DNA of 64,000 nt from Rhodovulum euryhalinum (GTDB lineage Bacteria > Pseudomonadota > Alphaproteobacteria > Rhodobacterales > Rhodobacteraceae): NCBI RefSeq assembly GCF_004342445.1, contig NZ_SLWW01000002.1:124001-188000 (forward strand). The letters run 5' to 3'. The notes under the pieces were generated by a model that searched no databases, was not told the origin of the DNA, and saw only the letters and a program-made list of their open reading frames with translations. Positions 1 through 8,759 of the stretch are shown piece after piece (position 1 is the first letter of the stretch; the number at the start of each line of letters is the position of its first letter). Both the position numbers and the translations under genes were made by a program.

Positions 1-211
1 AGGACGAAAAATCCAGCGGCCGCTCGATGAAGAGCGTGACGGTGAAGATCAGGATGGCGATCGCGAAGGACGCGGCGAGACCGATGTCCAGCACCCAGGC
101 CGGCATCGGCAGGATCATCATCACGATGACCGCCATCAACGCAAGCGCCAGCAGGATCGTCGGCCGGAACATGTCCTTCAGGCTGAGATTCAGCACGCTC
201 TCATTCCCCAT
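1..211 (-). CDS. flhA: Flagellar export gate protein FlhA (N-terminal part only)
   Basis: This is the first 70 codons of a gene that runs off the left edge. The start is an ATG at 211. The fragment has two hydrophobic segments (about residues 17-36 and 42-61) separated by a short loop, followed by the motif ERPLDFSS, which closes the first membrane hairpin in FlhA proteins. FlhA is a large inner-membrane protein of the flagellar type III export gate that receives export substrates and chaperones. It lies downstream of the motA run on the same strand after a 251-bp gap (212-462) in which I see no gene or clear signal. Only the N-terminus is visible, so the cytoplasmic export domain cannot be assessed. 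Confidence 0.85.
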   Translation of the reverse strand, partial: MGNESVLNLSLKDMFRPTILLALALMAVIVMMILPMPAWVLDIGLAASFAIAILIFTVTLFIERPLDFSS

Positions 212-462
212 CGGCGCCAGGTGCTGCAAGCCCGCGACCGGCGGTGGGCGCGATCAAGCCTCGAAACCGCCGCGCGAGCGCGTTTTCCGCGAGGCGGCGC
301 GTGGGTCGGGAAGGGAGCGCGAAAGCCGCCATCCGACGCCCGAAGACGCGGTTGGACGGGTCGCTTGGGTCTGGGAAGTGCCATTCTGGCCTGTCCGGAT
401 CTGTCCTGTCTGATCGCAGGCTAGGGCGCGCAGGTTGAGAAAGGCTGAATCCCCTGCCGGTC

Positions 463-2715
463 TCAGCGCGGCCCGGATGAAACCAGCAAATCCTTCAGGC
501 GGTCACGCATGGCCTCGCTTCCCTCGAGCAGCGCCCTGGCGCCGGAAAGGCTGGGCTCTGCCGCGGGATCGAACGAGGCGGCTGGCGTCTGCTGTCGCAG
601 CACCGCATAGCCGCTCTGGGTTTCCGGCCCCTTTGCTTCGACGGTGGACCAGTCCCGATCACGCCAGGCGAGTTCGGCCTGTTTTCCGGTTTCTCCGGCG
701 GCGGCGTAATAATCTGCCGCCATCGCGAGATCCCCACGGCTGCGGGCAGCCTCTGCCCGAAGCAGGTCGGCTTCTGGCGTGTCGACCTCCGACAGGTATT
801 GCGTGGCCTGCTCGGGGCGCCCGGCCGCCAGCGCGAGACGCGCACGCACCAACCGCTCCTGACTGGTGCCCTGCGGCGGTATCATGGCCACGATTTCCTC
901 GGCCCGGGCTGCGAAACCGAGCCGCAGCAAACGGTCGGCGACCGCGAAGCGCGCATTCGGGACGACGCTCACCTCGGGACGGGCCAGCACGCCGACGAAA
1001 GCCTGGCGCAAGAGTTCGGCGTCGTCGCCTTGGCCCGCCAAACCGCGCACCAGGTCCGACACCAGCTCTTCCCGGGTGTCCAGCCCGTGGTGGACCAGCA
1101 TTCCGAAGGCCGTCGCGAAATTCCCGCGCGCTGCGTGGCCCCGGATCGCAAGTTCAAGCAGGCGACTTCCCAACGCCGTGCCGCGCCGTTCGTAGGCAAG
1201 CGCCTCGGCCAGGGCAAGCGCATCGGCCTCGGGGACCTGCCCCGCCGCGAGATCGGTTTCGAGTTGCAGGACGATGGCTTCCGGTGACGACGGACCGCCT
1301 TCGGACAGAACCTCGGCAATCCGGGCCTCGGCCGAGTCGGTTTCGCCCTGCGAAAGGTCGAGCCGCGCCTCGACCAGGGTGAGTTCGCCCGACCGGGTCT
1401 TGTCGCCCGCACGCGCCACGGCATTGCGCACCCGCGTCGCGGCGGCCGTTTCCCCGGAGGACAGGAACCGCTCGGCAAGGATCGGGCCAAGATGCCGGCG
1501 CAGGTGGAGCGGCAACTCGGAGAAGCCGCGAATGACGGCGGCTTCGTCGACATCGCTGACAGAGGGGATCTGCGGCCTCGCAAGCGCCGCCCAGAGCGCT
1601 GCGCGCGAGGGGCAGGAGATCTGGCCATCGAAAAGCTCGGGCGTATCGGCGAGCCCGCTGTCGATGATCGCCCCGAGCTGACGCCAGATCGCTGCCGGGG
1701 GCGTATCAAGGCCGACCGTATCGATGACCGCGCGCGCCTCGGCGCCGAATCCCAGGGCAAGATAGGCCCGAACGAGGTTCCCGGCCCCGTCGGGATCGGC
1801 CGCATCCCGCATGTTGAGCAGGGATCCGCGCCGATCCGCGATCAGCGCGGCCGGCGGCAGGTGGGCCCCCCAGGACGCGAGATCGAAATAGGAATCCGGA
1901 TAGCACGGATCCCCAAGCGCAGACCGATCCTGGCCGTTCGCGCCGGGACCGTAGCCGCGATCGATGCTGGTTTCGACATGCATGTTGGGGCGATCGCCAA
2001 GGCCCGGAAGCGAGGGCTCGGGCGGAGGATCGGACGCTTCGGCGCTGTCATGGCCTTGATGACCGGGCGGATGCAGGGCCGGAGCAGGGGCGATATCGGC
2101 CGGTTCAAGCAGACCTTGCGCTGCGGCGCGTCCGATCTGTTTCATCAGTTCCGATCGCGCGTCGGCCACCCGGGGATCGGTTGCCGCCGCCAGGTCAGGC
2201 ACCTTGGGCGGAATGAACCGGCCAACGACCAACGCGGTCGCCCGGCGTCCGGCATCCAGCGGTAGCCGGACCTGCGGCACCCGGACGGTTGGCCTGGTTT
2301 CTGCGGGGGGCGCGACATCCTCGGAGATCAGCGGCCGCTCGAACGGCGAGTCCCCCGGGGCGGGCCCATCCCGCAGGTCGAGAACGACTATGCCCGGGCG
2401 CAAGGTGAAGGCCTCGGCATGCACATCCCGGGACACACGGAGCGCCACGATGCCGGGTTCGGCCAGACCGATCTCGACGAGACGTGTTCGCGGAATCAGG
2501 TTGAAAATGCCGCCGAACGCGAAATCGAGATCGGGGTTGTCGAACCGGAGCAGGTAACCGTCCGGGCCACGGCCCAGGGTCCAGGTCTCGTCCGGTGGAA
2601 CCTCGAACACGAGGCGCGAGAAATCCGCATGCTCGCCCGACCGGATCGCGACGGTCTGGGCGGCCGCGGGCATGCCGAACAGCAGGAAAAGGACAAGAAG
2701 CAGCGCCCGCTGCAT
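463..2715 (-). CDS. Large secreted helical-repeat protein of the motor cluster (possible MotC-like role)
   Basis: This 750-residue protein has a clear signal peptide (about residues 1-20, ending in an AAA-Q type cleavage site). An AMIN-like beta-rich stretch (about 20-115) follows, then a proline-rich linker (about 120-240). The long C-terminal part is alanine-rich and helical and looks like degenerate TPR repeats. Two cysteines (in DPCYP and SCPSR) could form a periplasmic disulfide. Its ATG shares one base with the motA stop (TGATG), so the two are translationally coupled, and motE lies just upstream of motA. In Sinorhizobium, MotE is the chaperone of the secreted motor protein MotC. A MotC-like periplasmic motor role is an inference from position and architecture; I do not recognise a named family. 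Confidence 0.75.
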   Translation of the reverse strand: MQRALLLVLFLLFGMPAAAQTVAIRSGEHADFSRLVFEVPPDETWTLGRGPDGYLLRFDNPDLDFAFGGIFNLIPRTRLVEIGLAEPGIVALRVSRDVHAEAFTLRPGIVVLDLRDGPAPGDSPFERPLISEDVAPPAETRPTVRVPQVRLPLDAGRRATALVVGRFIPPKVPDLAAATDPRVADARSELMKQIGRAAAQGLLEPADIAPAPALHPPGHQGHDSAEASDPPPEPSLPGLGDRPNMHVETSIDRGYGPGANGQDRSALGDPCYPDSYFDLASWGAHLPPAALIADRRGSLLNMRDAADPDGAGNLVRAYLALGFGAEARAVIDTVGLDTPPAAIWRQLGAIIDSGLADTPELFDGQISCPSRAALWAALARPQIPSVSDVDEAAVIRGFSELPLHLRRHLGPILAERFLSSGETAAATRVRNAVARAGDKTRSGELTLVEARLDLSQGETDSAEARIAEVLSEGGPSSPEAIVLQLETDLAAGQVPEADALALAEALAYERRGTALGSRLLELAIRGHAARGNFATAFGMLVHHGLDTREELVSDLVRGLAGQGDDAELLRQAFVGVLARPEVSVVPNARFAVADRLLRLGFAARAEEIVAMIPPQGTSQERLVRARLALAAGRPEQATQYLSEVDTPEADLLRAEAARSRGDLAMAADYYAAAGETGKQAELAWRDRDWSTVEAKGPETQSGYAVLRQQTPAASFDPAAEPSLSGARALLEGSEAMRDRLKDLLVSSGPR

Positions 2716-3584
2716 CAGGCTGCCTCGTTCTTGGCGGATTTCAACGCCTCTTCAAGCTCCGAGAAGCTGGGGCGCATGCCGCCGGGGGTGTTCTGCCGTC
2801 CGACCTCGATGCAGATCGTCGGCGGGTGGTTGTGCAGGTTCGCGACGAGAACCTCGCGGATAAGGTGGTAGAAGTGAGCGTCCTCCTCGACCACGGCCTT
2901 CACCTTGACCGAGAACGGCCCGACGAAACCATAGGCAAGGAACACGCCGAGGAAGGTGCCGACCAGCGCGCCGCCGATCATCTTGCCGAGAATTTCCGGC
3001 GGCTGGTCGATCGAGCCCATGGTCTTGATCACGCCCAGAACGGCCGCGACGATCCCCAGCGCGGGCAGGCCGTCGGCGATCGACTGAAGCGCATGGCTGG
3101 AATGAAGCGCGTGGTGCATGTGCGCCTCGAGCCGCTTTTCGAGAACCTCTTCGACCTGGTGCGGATCATCGTAGTTCATGCTGGCCGCACGCAGCGTGTC
3201 GCAGATCAGTTCCACCGCCGCGGAATCGGCGGCGATCTTGGGATAGCGGCCGAAGATCGTGGACTCGCCGGGCGCCTCGATATGACTTTCCAGTTCCAGC
3301 GGGTTCTGCCGCGCGACGCGGATCATCTCGAACAGCAGGCAGAGAAGGTCGCGATAGTCGCCGGGCTTCCATTTGGGGCCCTTGAACACCTTGCCGACAT
3401 CCTTGAACGTGTGCTTGATCGCGGCCATGTCGTTGCTGATCGCGAACGCGCCGATCGCCGCGCCGCCGATCATCATCATCTCGTAGGGCAGCGACTTGAG
3501 GATGATCCCCAGCTTGCCGCCGGCAGCAATGTAGCCGCCGAAGACCATCGCGAAGATGATGATGATGCCGACAATGCCGATCAT
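2715..3584 (-). CDS. motA: Flagellar motor stator protein MotA
   Basis: MotA (289 aa) forms the proton-conducting stator with MotB and presses on the rotor. The sequence begins with a membrane segment (about residues 2-22) and the family-typical glycine-rich GGYIAAGG, then a second segment. A large cytoplasmic loop holds charged residues for rotor contact (LESH, RYPKIAAD). A second membrane pair lies at about residues 165-225 and contains the conserved DGLPALGIVAAVLG. Length is normal for MotA. Its stop overlaps the start of the large secreted protein by one base. The partner motB is not adjacent but about 10 kb away at 14057-14920, and motE is directly upstream. Confidence 0.95.
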   Translation of the reverse strand: MIGIVGIIIIFAMVFGGYIAAGGKLGIILKSLPYEMMMIGGAAIGAFAISNDMAAIKHTFKDVGKVFKGPKWKPGDYRDLLCLLFEMIRVARQNPLELESHIEAPGESTIFGRYPKIAADSAAVELICDTLRAASMNYDDPHQVEEVLEKRLEAHMHHALHSSHALQSIADGLPALGIVAAVLGVIKTMGSIDQPPEILGKMIGGALVGTFLGVFLAYGFVGPFSVKVKAVVEEDAHFYHLIREVLVANLHNHPPTICIEVGRQNTPGGMRPSFSELEEALKSAKNEAA

Positions 3585-3645
3585 GGCCGCCCCGCTGCAT
3601 ACGTGTCACCGCGGACTCTCGCAGGCCCGCGTTAAGAAAGGCTGA

Positions 3646-4242
3646 TTATTCCTTGGGTGCGCGTGCGTTGCGTCCCGCGAGGATCACGCTGATCGAGTAG
3701 GCTACCGTCGGGTCGAGACCGGCCATGACCGCCGCGGCCGCATCCGCCCGCATCCGGCCGAGGAAACCCGCCGCGAAATCCGGGTCCATCTCGGCAAACA
3801 GCGCGGCGGCCTCTTCGGCCTTCATGTTCTCGTAGACCGCGGTCAGCCGGGCGATGTCGGACTCGGCCGCCTCGTCGGCGATGGTGATGGTCGATTCGAG
3901 CGCGGCCTCGGCCGCCTCCAGCGCCGCCATCTGGCGCGCGATCTCCTCGCGGGCGATGTCGAGGGTTGCCTCGCGTTCGTCAAGCGCGACCTCGCGCAGC
4001 TCGATCTCTGCCTCGCGGGTCTGAAGCGCGGACAGGACGGCCGCGATGTCGGGCGGCGGCGGACAGGGTTCGGCCGGGATCTCTTGCGTGGCATCGCTCT
4101 GGGCAGCGAGATGACGGATCTCCTCGGTCAGGGCCTGCGCGGTGCCGCCGCCAAAGCGGATCAGCCCCGACGCCAGAAAAAGTCCGGCGATGACAGGAAG
4201 AACTGCGCCGCTGGGGCGAATCCTTGGCATGGTCCGGCTCAT
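3646..4242 (-). CDS. motE: MotE-like periplasmic motor chaperone
   Basis: This 198-residue protein has an N-terminal signal/anchor (about residues 12-32), a long glutamate-rich coiled coil (about 70-130) and a C-terminal helical domain containing ENMKAEEAAALFAEMDP, the MgtE-N-like fold seen in MotE proteins. In Sinorhizobium, MotE is a periplasmic chaperone that stabilises MotC. The start overlaps the end of the upstream membrane gene by 4 bp, and motA follows after 61 bp. The assignment rests on the C-terminal MgtE-N-like signature, the coiled coil and the motor-gene setting. A CPPPP segment before the coiled coil contains a single cysteine. Confidence 0.8.
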   Translation of the reverse strand: MSRTMPRIRPSGAVLPVIAGLFLASGLIRFGGGTAQALTEEIRHLAAQSDATQEIPAEPCPPPPDIAAVLSALQTREAEIELREVALDEREATLDIAREEIARQMAALEAAEAALESTITIADEAAESDIARLTAVYENMKAEEAAALFAEMDPDFAAGFLGRMRADAAAAVMAGLDPTVAYSISVILAGRNARAPKE

Positions 4243-4667
4243 TCCGCGGCCTCCTGGGCGGGGCGTCGGCGGAACAGGACCATCGGTCCTTCATCCGCGG
4301 GCATGGCCGCAGACGGCGCGGCGGGAGGCGGCGCGGGCGGAGCAGGGCGCGGGGCCGCGGCGGCCGGCGCCCGGAGATCCTCGCCCGGCAGGTCGTGCAT
4401 CGCGGCCACCAGAAGCTCCAGCCGGCGGGCGACCTCTTCTGCCCGTCCTGTCAGGCTTTCGAGCCCATCGGTTGAATGTCGTGCCGAACTCTGTGCGCCG
4501 TGCAGCGCCCGGGTCATGTCGTCCACCTGGGCCGACAGCACGGCGATCGCACCGCCCATGCCCTTTTCCAGATCGTTGAAACGCCGCAATCGGCGGGCCA
4601 GAACGTGGCAGTAGAGCGTGGCGCCCAGTGCCCCGGCGATCAGCAGGATATCCGCGATCAACGCCAT
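4239..4667 (-). CDS. Small membrane-anchored coiled-coil protein of the flagellar cluster (possibly DUF6468)
   Basis: The 142-residue protein has one N-terminal membrane segment (about residues 3-22). A basic patch (RRLRRF) and a coiled-coil region (about 30-95) follow, then an Ala/Pro-rich low-complexity tail. It lies between fliL (10 bp upstream) and motE (4-bp overlap), so it is surely in the same operon. Proteins of this plan occur at this place in rhodobacteral flagellar clusters; DUF6468 is my best match from memory and is not certain. Function is unknown. A scaffold or export-related role at the inner membrane would be only a guess. Confidence 0.7.
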   Translation of the reverse strand: MALIADILLIAGALGATLYCHVLARRLRRFNDLEKGMGGAIAVLSAQVDDMTRALHGAQSSARHSTDGLESLTGRAEEVARRLELLVAAMHDLPGEDLRAPAAAAPRPAPPAPPPAAPSAAMPADEGPMVLFRRRPAQEAAE

Positions 4668-4677
4668 CCAACCCTCC

Positions 4678-5187
4678 TCAGTTCAGCACGAATTCGGTGA
4701 TCAGCAGGTCGCGCACCCGATCCTGCCCGGTGACAAGCTGCACCCGGCGCAACATCTGCGCACGCAAGGTGATCAGCGCGGTCGGCCGTTCGAATTCGTC
4801 CGCCTCGACGGCACGCAGGTAGCTGTTCAGCACGTCCAGCACACGCGGCATGAGCAATGTCACCTCCTGCTGGTAGGCGGGGGTGACCTCGAGCTGGGCC
4901 TGGAACCTGAGGTGGCGGCCCTGCACCTCGGGTCCGAGCGTTATGATCAGGGGATCGACCGGCACGAAGGCCACGCTGGACAGAAGCGATTCGCCGCCAT
5001 GGCCATCGCCACCGCCGTGACCATCGGCAGCCGTCTTGGAGTGATCGTCACCGCCCATGATCATGCCGGAATAAAGCGCGAAGAACGCCCCGCCGCCGAG
5101 CACGATGGCCCCGACGACGCCAAGGATCAGCGGCTTCTTCGAACGCTTGGCGGGGGAGTCTTCCCCGTCGGTTTCGGTCTTGGCCAT
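4678..5187 (-). CDS. fliL: Flagellar basal-body-associated protein FliL
   Basis: FliL (169 aa) is a single-pass inner-membrane protein that rings the stator and tunes motor output. A basic N-terminus is followed by one membrane segment (about residues 18-40) and a His/Gly/Asp-rich linker. The periplasmic domain follows, with the family pattern VPVDPLIITLGPEVQGRHL and the C-terminal DRVRDLLITEFVLN. It is the first gene of the minus-strand motor operon (fliL, small membrane gene, motE, motA, secreted protein, flhA). It is divergent from fliF, with a shared 124-bp promoter region holding a CtrA-like palindrome. Confidence 0.93.
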   Translation of the reverse strand: MAKTETDGEDSPAKRSKKPLILGVVGAIVLGGGAFFALYSGMIMGGDDHSKTAADGHGGGDGHGGESLLSSVAFVPVDPLIITLGPEVQGRHLRFQAQLEVTPAYQQEVTLLMPRVLDVLNSYLRAVEADEFERPTALITLRAQMLRRVQLVTGQDRVRDLLITEFVLN

Positions 5188-5233
5188 TGGCCCGGGCTCC
5201 TTGTCTGTCCGGCTCTCTATAGCCGAATGAGGG

Positions 5234-5248
5234 CTAACCGATTGTTAA
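5234..5248. promoter_or_regulatory. CtrA-type palindrome between fliL and fliF
   Basis: CTAAC-CGATT-GTTAA fits the TTAAC-N5-GTTAA palindrome used by CtrA in Rhodobacterales with one mismatch. It also fits the classical TTAA-N7-TTAA form with one mismatch. It sits in the only gap between two divergent flagellar operons, so it could act on both. Its position 19 bp before an upstream GTG of fliF argues that the true fliF start lies further downstream, at 5312. Confidence 0.5.
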
Positions 5249-5311
5249 GCCGGTCCTGCGAAGGATGTGCGGCAGAAACGGGGCAGAAGCCCCAGGATCG
5301 GGAGACCAGTC

Positions 5312-6934
5312 TTGACGCAGCTATTGGCCATCTGGACCGGACTGACCCCGCGCCGCCGGATGATCGTGATTCTGGCGACAGTGGCGATGTTCGCCTCGGT
5401 CCTGGCCCTGTCGCGCGTCGCGACGACCCCTCGGATGGCGCTTCTCTATTCCGGGCTGGACACCTCGGCGGCCGGCGACGTGATCGGCGCCCTCGACCAG
5501 CGTGGCGTGGCCTATGAGGTGCGCGGGCCCGCGATCTACGTCGATGCCCGCCAGCGCGACTCGCTGCGGATGACCCTCGCCAGCGAGGGGCTGCCGGCGA
5601 CCGGATCCGCGGGATACGAACTGCTGGACGGTCTTTCCGGGTTCGGCACCACGTCGCAGATGTTCGACGCGGCCTACTGGCGCGCCAAGGAAGGCGAGCT
5701 TGCCCGGACGATCCTTGCCAATCCCCAGTTTCGCAGCGCGCGCGTGCATATCGCCACCCCCTCGGCGCGGCCCTTTGCCCGCAACGCCAAGCCCTCGGCG
5801 GCGGTGACCGTGGGCGCCGCTGGCGGCGCGCTGGCCCCGGCACAGGCCAACGCGCTGCGCCACCTGGTGGCCGCCAGCGTCACCGGCCTGAGTGCCGGGG
5901 ATGTCTCGGTGATCGACGCCAATACCGGCACCGTGGTGGCCGACGATGCGGTTCCGGGCTTTGGCGGCGATGCCGACGACCGGGCCGAGGCCCTGAAGGC
6001 GCGGCTGGAACGGCTGCTGGCCGCACGGCTCGGGCCGGGACGCGCCGTGGTCGAGGTGAGCCTGGAGACCGAGATGCAGAGCGAGTCGATCCGCGAACGT
6101 GTGATCGACCCCGACAGCCGCATCGCGATCAGCGCCGAGAACGAGGAACGCTCGACCAGTTCCAGCGATTCGGGCGGTGCCGCGGTGACAGTGGCCAGCA
6201 ACCTGCCCGAGGGCGACGGTTCGACCAACCGCCAGGCCCAGCGCAAGGAATCCGAAACCCGCGAGCGGGTGAACTACGAGGTCTCCGAGACCGAGCGTGA
6301 GATCCTGCGCGCCCCCGGTGCGGTCAAGCGGTTGAGTGTGGCGGTCCTGGTCGACGGGATTGCCGGGGTTGACGATGCCGGCAACCCGACCTGGCAGCCG
6401 CTGCCCGAGGAAGACCTCGAGGCGCTGCGCGAACTGGTCGCCTCGGCCGCTGGCTACGACGAGGACAGGGGCGATGTCATCACGCTGAAATCAATGCAGT
6501 TCGAACCGGTTGACGCGCCCGGCACCGGACCCGAAAACAGTATCTTCCGCGACGTCTCCGTCGATCCGTTGACGTTGATCCAGCTTGGCGTGCTGGCCGT
6601 GGTCGCGCTGATCCTCGGCCTGTTCGTCGTCCGGCCGATCCTGGCTGGCTCGGGTCGCGCAATGCCGCCCAGCCTGCCCGCGCCCCGGCCCGCCAGTGAC
6701 GGCCCGGCCTGGCTCGACGGCGAGATCGACCCCGATGACGGATTCGCAGGCGGCCTGCCCATGGCCACGATGTCGATGAACACGCTCGATCCTTCCGCGT
6801 TCACCGACAGCGGGTTCGGATCCGCCGATGAAGACCCGGTTGGCCGGCTGCGCGACCTCATCGAGGAACGGCGCGAGGAATCGCTCGCCATCCTGCGCGG
6901 CTGGATGGAAGACAGGCGGGAGACGCCTTCATGA
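5312..6934 (+). CDS. fliF: Flagellar MS-ring protein FliF
   Basis: FliF builds the MS ring in the inner membrane, the base on which the flagellum assembles. I prefer the TTG at 5312 (540 aa), because GGAG lies 7 bp upstream and the protein then begins directly before the first membrane segment (about residues 16-34). The in-frame GTG at 5267 would add 15 basic residues and has a poorly spaced Shine-Dalgarno. Ring-building motif domains follow, with FARTILANPQFRSARVHI-type spacing, then a low-complexity insertion. A second membrane segment lies near residue 430, and an acidic C-terminal FliG-binding tail ends the protein. Its stop overlaps fliH (ATGA). Confidence 0.92.
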   Translation: MTQLLAIWTGLTPRRRMIVILATVAMFASVLALSRVATTPRMALLYSGLDTSAAGDVIGALDQRGVAYEVRGPAIYVDARQRDSLRMTLASEGLPATGSAGYELLDGLSGFGTTSQMFDAAYWRAKEGELARTILANPQFRSARVHIATPSARPFARNAKPSAAVTVGAAGGALAPAQANALRHLVAASVTGLSAGDVSVIDANTGTVVADDAVPGFGGDADDRAEALKARLERLLAARLGPGRAVVEVSLETEMQSESIRERVIDPDSRIAISAENEERSTSSSDSGGAAVTVASNLPEGDGSTNRQAQRKESETRERVNYEVSETEREILRAPGAVKRLSVAVLVDGIAGVDDAGNPTWQPLPEEDLEALRELVASAAGYDEDRGDVITLKSMQFEPVDAPGTGPENSIFRDVSVDPLTLIQLGVLAVVALILGLFVVRPILAGSGRAMPPSLPAPRPASDGPAWLDGEIDPDDGFAGGLPMATMSMNTLDPSAFTDSGFGSADEDPVGRLRDLIEERREESLAILRGWMEDRRETPS

Positions 6935-7530
6935 ACAGGCTGAACCTCGAGGATTTCTCGGCCCCGCAGCCAGCCGCGCAACAGCCCGTGGCGCAGCCCG
7001 AGCCGCCCGACACCCAGGACATGCGCCTGAACGCCTACGAGAACGGTTACAAGGCCGGCTGGGACGATGCGACCGCCGCCGAGGCCGAGGCCCGGACCCG
7101 GATCGCAGCCGACTTCGCCAAGACCCTGCAGGAGATGTCCTTCAGCTATCACGAGGCGCGCGCCCATGTCCTTGGCGCGCTCGGGCCGCTGCTCAATGCG
7201 ATGGTCGAACGGGTGATCCCGCAGATCGCCGCAGACGGGTTCGCCCGGACCGTTGTCGAGACCGCAATGCAGATCGCGGATGCCGAAGTCGACCGGCCGG
7301 TGCGGATGCGGGTCTGTCCCGAAAACCGCGATGCACTGGAAGAGCTGGTCGGCCGAGACCCGGGCCTGCCGCTGGTCGTGGTCGAGGACGACACGCTCGG
7401 CCCCGGCCAGGCACTGGTCTCGGCCGGGACCGCCGAGAAAGAGATCGACATCGACGGGACGCTGTCCGCGATCCGGACCGCGCTCGAGGACTTCCTGACC
7501 ACCCAAGAGGAGACCCGCCGTCATGGCTGA
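6931..7530 (+). CDS. fliH: FliH-like flagellar export ATPase regulator
   Basis: This 199-residue protein has a Pro/Gln-rich N-terminus, a central helical stretch with GYKAGWDDA, and a C-terminal domain with LPLVVVEDDTLGPGQALV, as in FliH/HrpE-type stator-stalk proteins. FliH binds the export ATPase FliI and the C ring and controls substrate delivery. It overlaps fliF by 4 bp and fliN by 8 bp, so the four genes fliF-fliH-fliN-fliP are one transcript. No fliI is present in this window. FliH sequences diverge fast; the call depends on the C-terminal pattern and the position between fliF and fliN. Confidence 0.8.
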   Translation: MNRLNLEDFSAPQPAAQQPVAQPEPPDTQDMRLNAYENGYKAGWDDATAAEAEARTRIAADFAKTLQEMSFSYHEARAHVLGALGPLLNAMVERVIPQIAADGFARTVVETAMQIADAEVDRPVRMRVCPENRDALEELVGRDPGLPLVVVEDDTLGPGQALVSAGTAEKEIDIDGTLSAIRTALEDFLTTQEETRRHG

Positions 7531-7816
7531 GTCCACATCCGACGGCCCGGCCGAAGCGCTGGGGGCCAGACTGCTCGACCAGGTTCCGATCGAGATCACC
7601 GTCTCGGTCGGCAAGGCGCGCCCACTGCTGCGCGATCTGCTGCGGATCGAACGTGGCGGCGTGCTGCCGCTTGACCGGCGGATCGACGATCCGGTGGAAC
7701 TCTACATCGGCGACCGCCTGATCGCCCGGGGCGAATTGCAGGAGGTCGAGGGCGCGCAGCCCGGCCAGATCGCAGTGCGCCTGACCGAGGTGATCGACAC
7801 CGTCAAGGGCGGCTGA
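7523..7816 (+). CDS. fliN: Flagellar C-ring switch protein FliN
   Basis: A short (97 aa) FliN consisting almost wholly of the SpoA/CheC-associated fold: LDQVPIEITVSVGKARPLL, then a loop, then VELYIGDRLIARGELQEVEG and a closing beta strand. FliN forms the lower part of the cytoplasmic C ring and takes part in direction switching and export-complex docking. It overlaps fliH by 8 bp, and fliP follows 3 bp later. Length is typical of the short FliN type without the N-terminal extension. Confidence 0.92.
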   Translation: MAESTSDGPAEALGARLLDQVPIEITVSVGKARPLLRDLLRIERGGVLPLDRRIDDPVELYIGDRLIARGELQEVEGAQPGQIAVRLTEVIDTVKGG

Positions 7817-7819
7817 GCG

Positions 7820-8557
7820 ATGCGCGCTCCCCTCGTCCCCGCCATTGTCGCGCTGGTCGCGCTCGCCCTGCCCGCCGGCGCGCAGGAGGTGTCGATCTCA
7901 CTTGGCGAGGGCGGCTCGCTCGCCGGCACAGGGGTGCAGCTGATCCTGCTGGTCACTGTGCTGAGCCTGGCGCCGGGGCTGGCCATCATGGTGACCTGCT
8001 TTCCGTTCATCGTGACGGTGCTGGCGATCCTGCGCCAGGCCATCGGCCTCCAGCAATCGCCGCCGAACATGCTGATCGTGAGCCTGGCGCTGTTTCTGAC
8101 CTATTTCGTGATGGAACCGACCTTCACCCAGGCCTGGCAGGAGGGGGTGACCCCGCTGGTCGAGGAAACCCTGCCGATCGAACAGGCGATCCCCCGCATC
8201 ATCGATCCGTTCCGCACCTTCATGGCCGCCCGGGCCGAGGCCGACACCTTTGACTCGCTTGCATCGCTTCGGCCCCAAGCCGACCTGACGGGGCCGATCG
8301 AGGAGGCGCCGCTTTCGGTCCTGGTGCCGAGCTTCCTGCTCAGCGAGATCGGACGGGCCTTCGAGATCGGCTTCCTGATCTTCCTGCCGTTCCTGATCAT
8401 AGACCTGGTGGTTGCGGCCGTCCTGATGTCGATGGGCATGATGATGGTGCCGCCAGCGGTGGTAGCGATGCCGTTCAAACTTGCCTTTTTCGTCGTGGCC
8501 GATGGCTGGACGCTGATCTCCGAGGCGCTGGTGCGGGGCTATTTCCCGTCCGGCTAG
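7820..8557 (+). CDS. fliP: Flagellar type III export channel protein FliP
   Basis: FliP (245 aa) forms, with FliQ and FliR, the helical core of the export channel. The N-terminus is a signal peptide ending GAQ. Membrane segments follow, including the diagnostic LVTVLSLAPGLAIMVTCFPF-type region and ILRQAIGLQQSPPNMLIVSLALFLTYF. The C-terminal pair is ASFLLSEIGRAFEIGF-like, then MGMMMVPPAVVAMPFKLAFF. Length is normal. It ends the plus-strand fliF-fliH-fliN-fliP operon. fliQ, fliR and flhB are not in the window. No convincing terminator is visible after it. Confidence 0.95.
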   Translation: MRAPLVPAIVALVALALPAGAQEVSISLGEGGSLAGTGVQLILLVTVLSLAPGLAIMVTCFPFIVTVLAILRQAIGLQQSPPNMLIVSLALFLTYFVMEPTFTQAWQEGVTPLVEETLPIEQAIPRIIDPFRTFMAARAEADTFDSLASLRPQADLTGPIEEAPLSVLVPSFLLSEIGRAFEIGFLIFLPFLIIDLVVAAVLMSMGMMMVPPAVVAMPFKLAFFVVADGWTLISEALVRGYFPSG

Positions 8558-8759
8558 ACTGCACGGCCCGGGAAGTCCGAACCGCTGGAGTCCCGTGACC
8601 GACAGATCCCAAAGCGCCGCGCGGACAAGGGCTGGTGATTCTCGGTCGTGAAGGCGGCGGCAGGACTTGGTTCTGCGCCGGTATTCCGCTCAACAAGCCG
8701 GACATAACAGGCATCAATCCGGGCCACGCCTCGCACGCCTGACCGGCGTCTGCGGAATG

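Noticed and set aside
435-1382. A 315-codon plus-strand frame opposite the large secreted protein
   Set aside because: It is Arg/Pro-rich, has no motifs, and is antisense to a gene with a signal peptide and coupling to motA.
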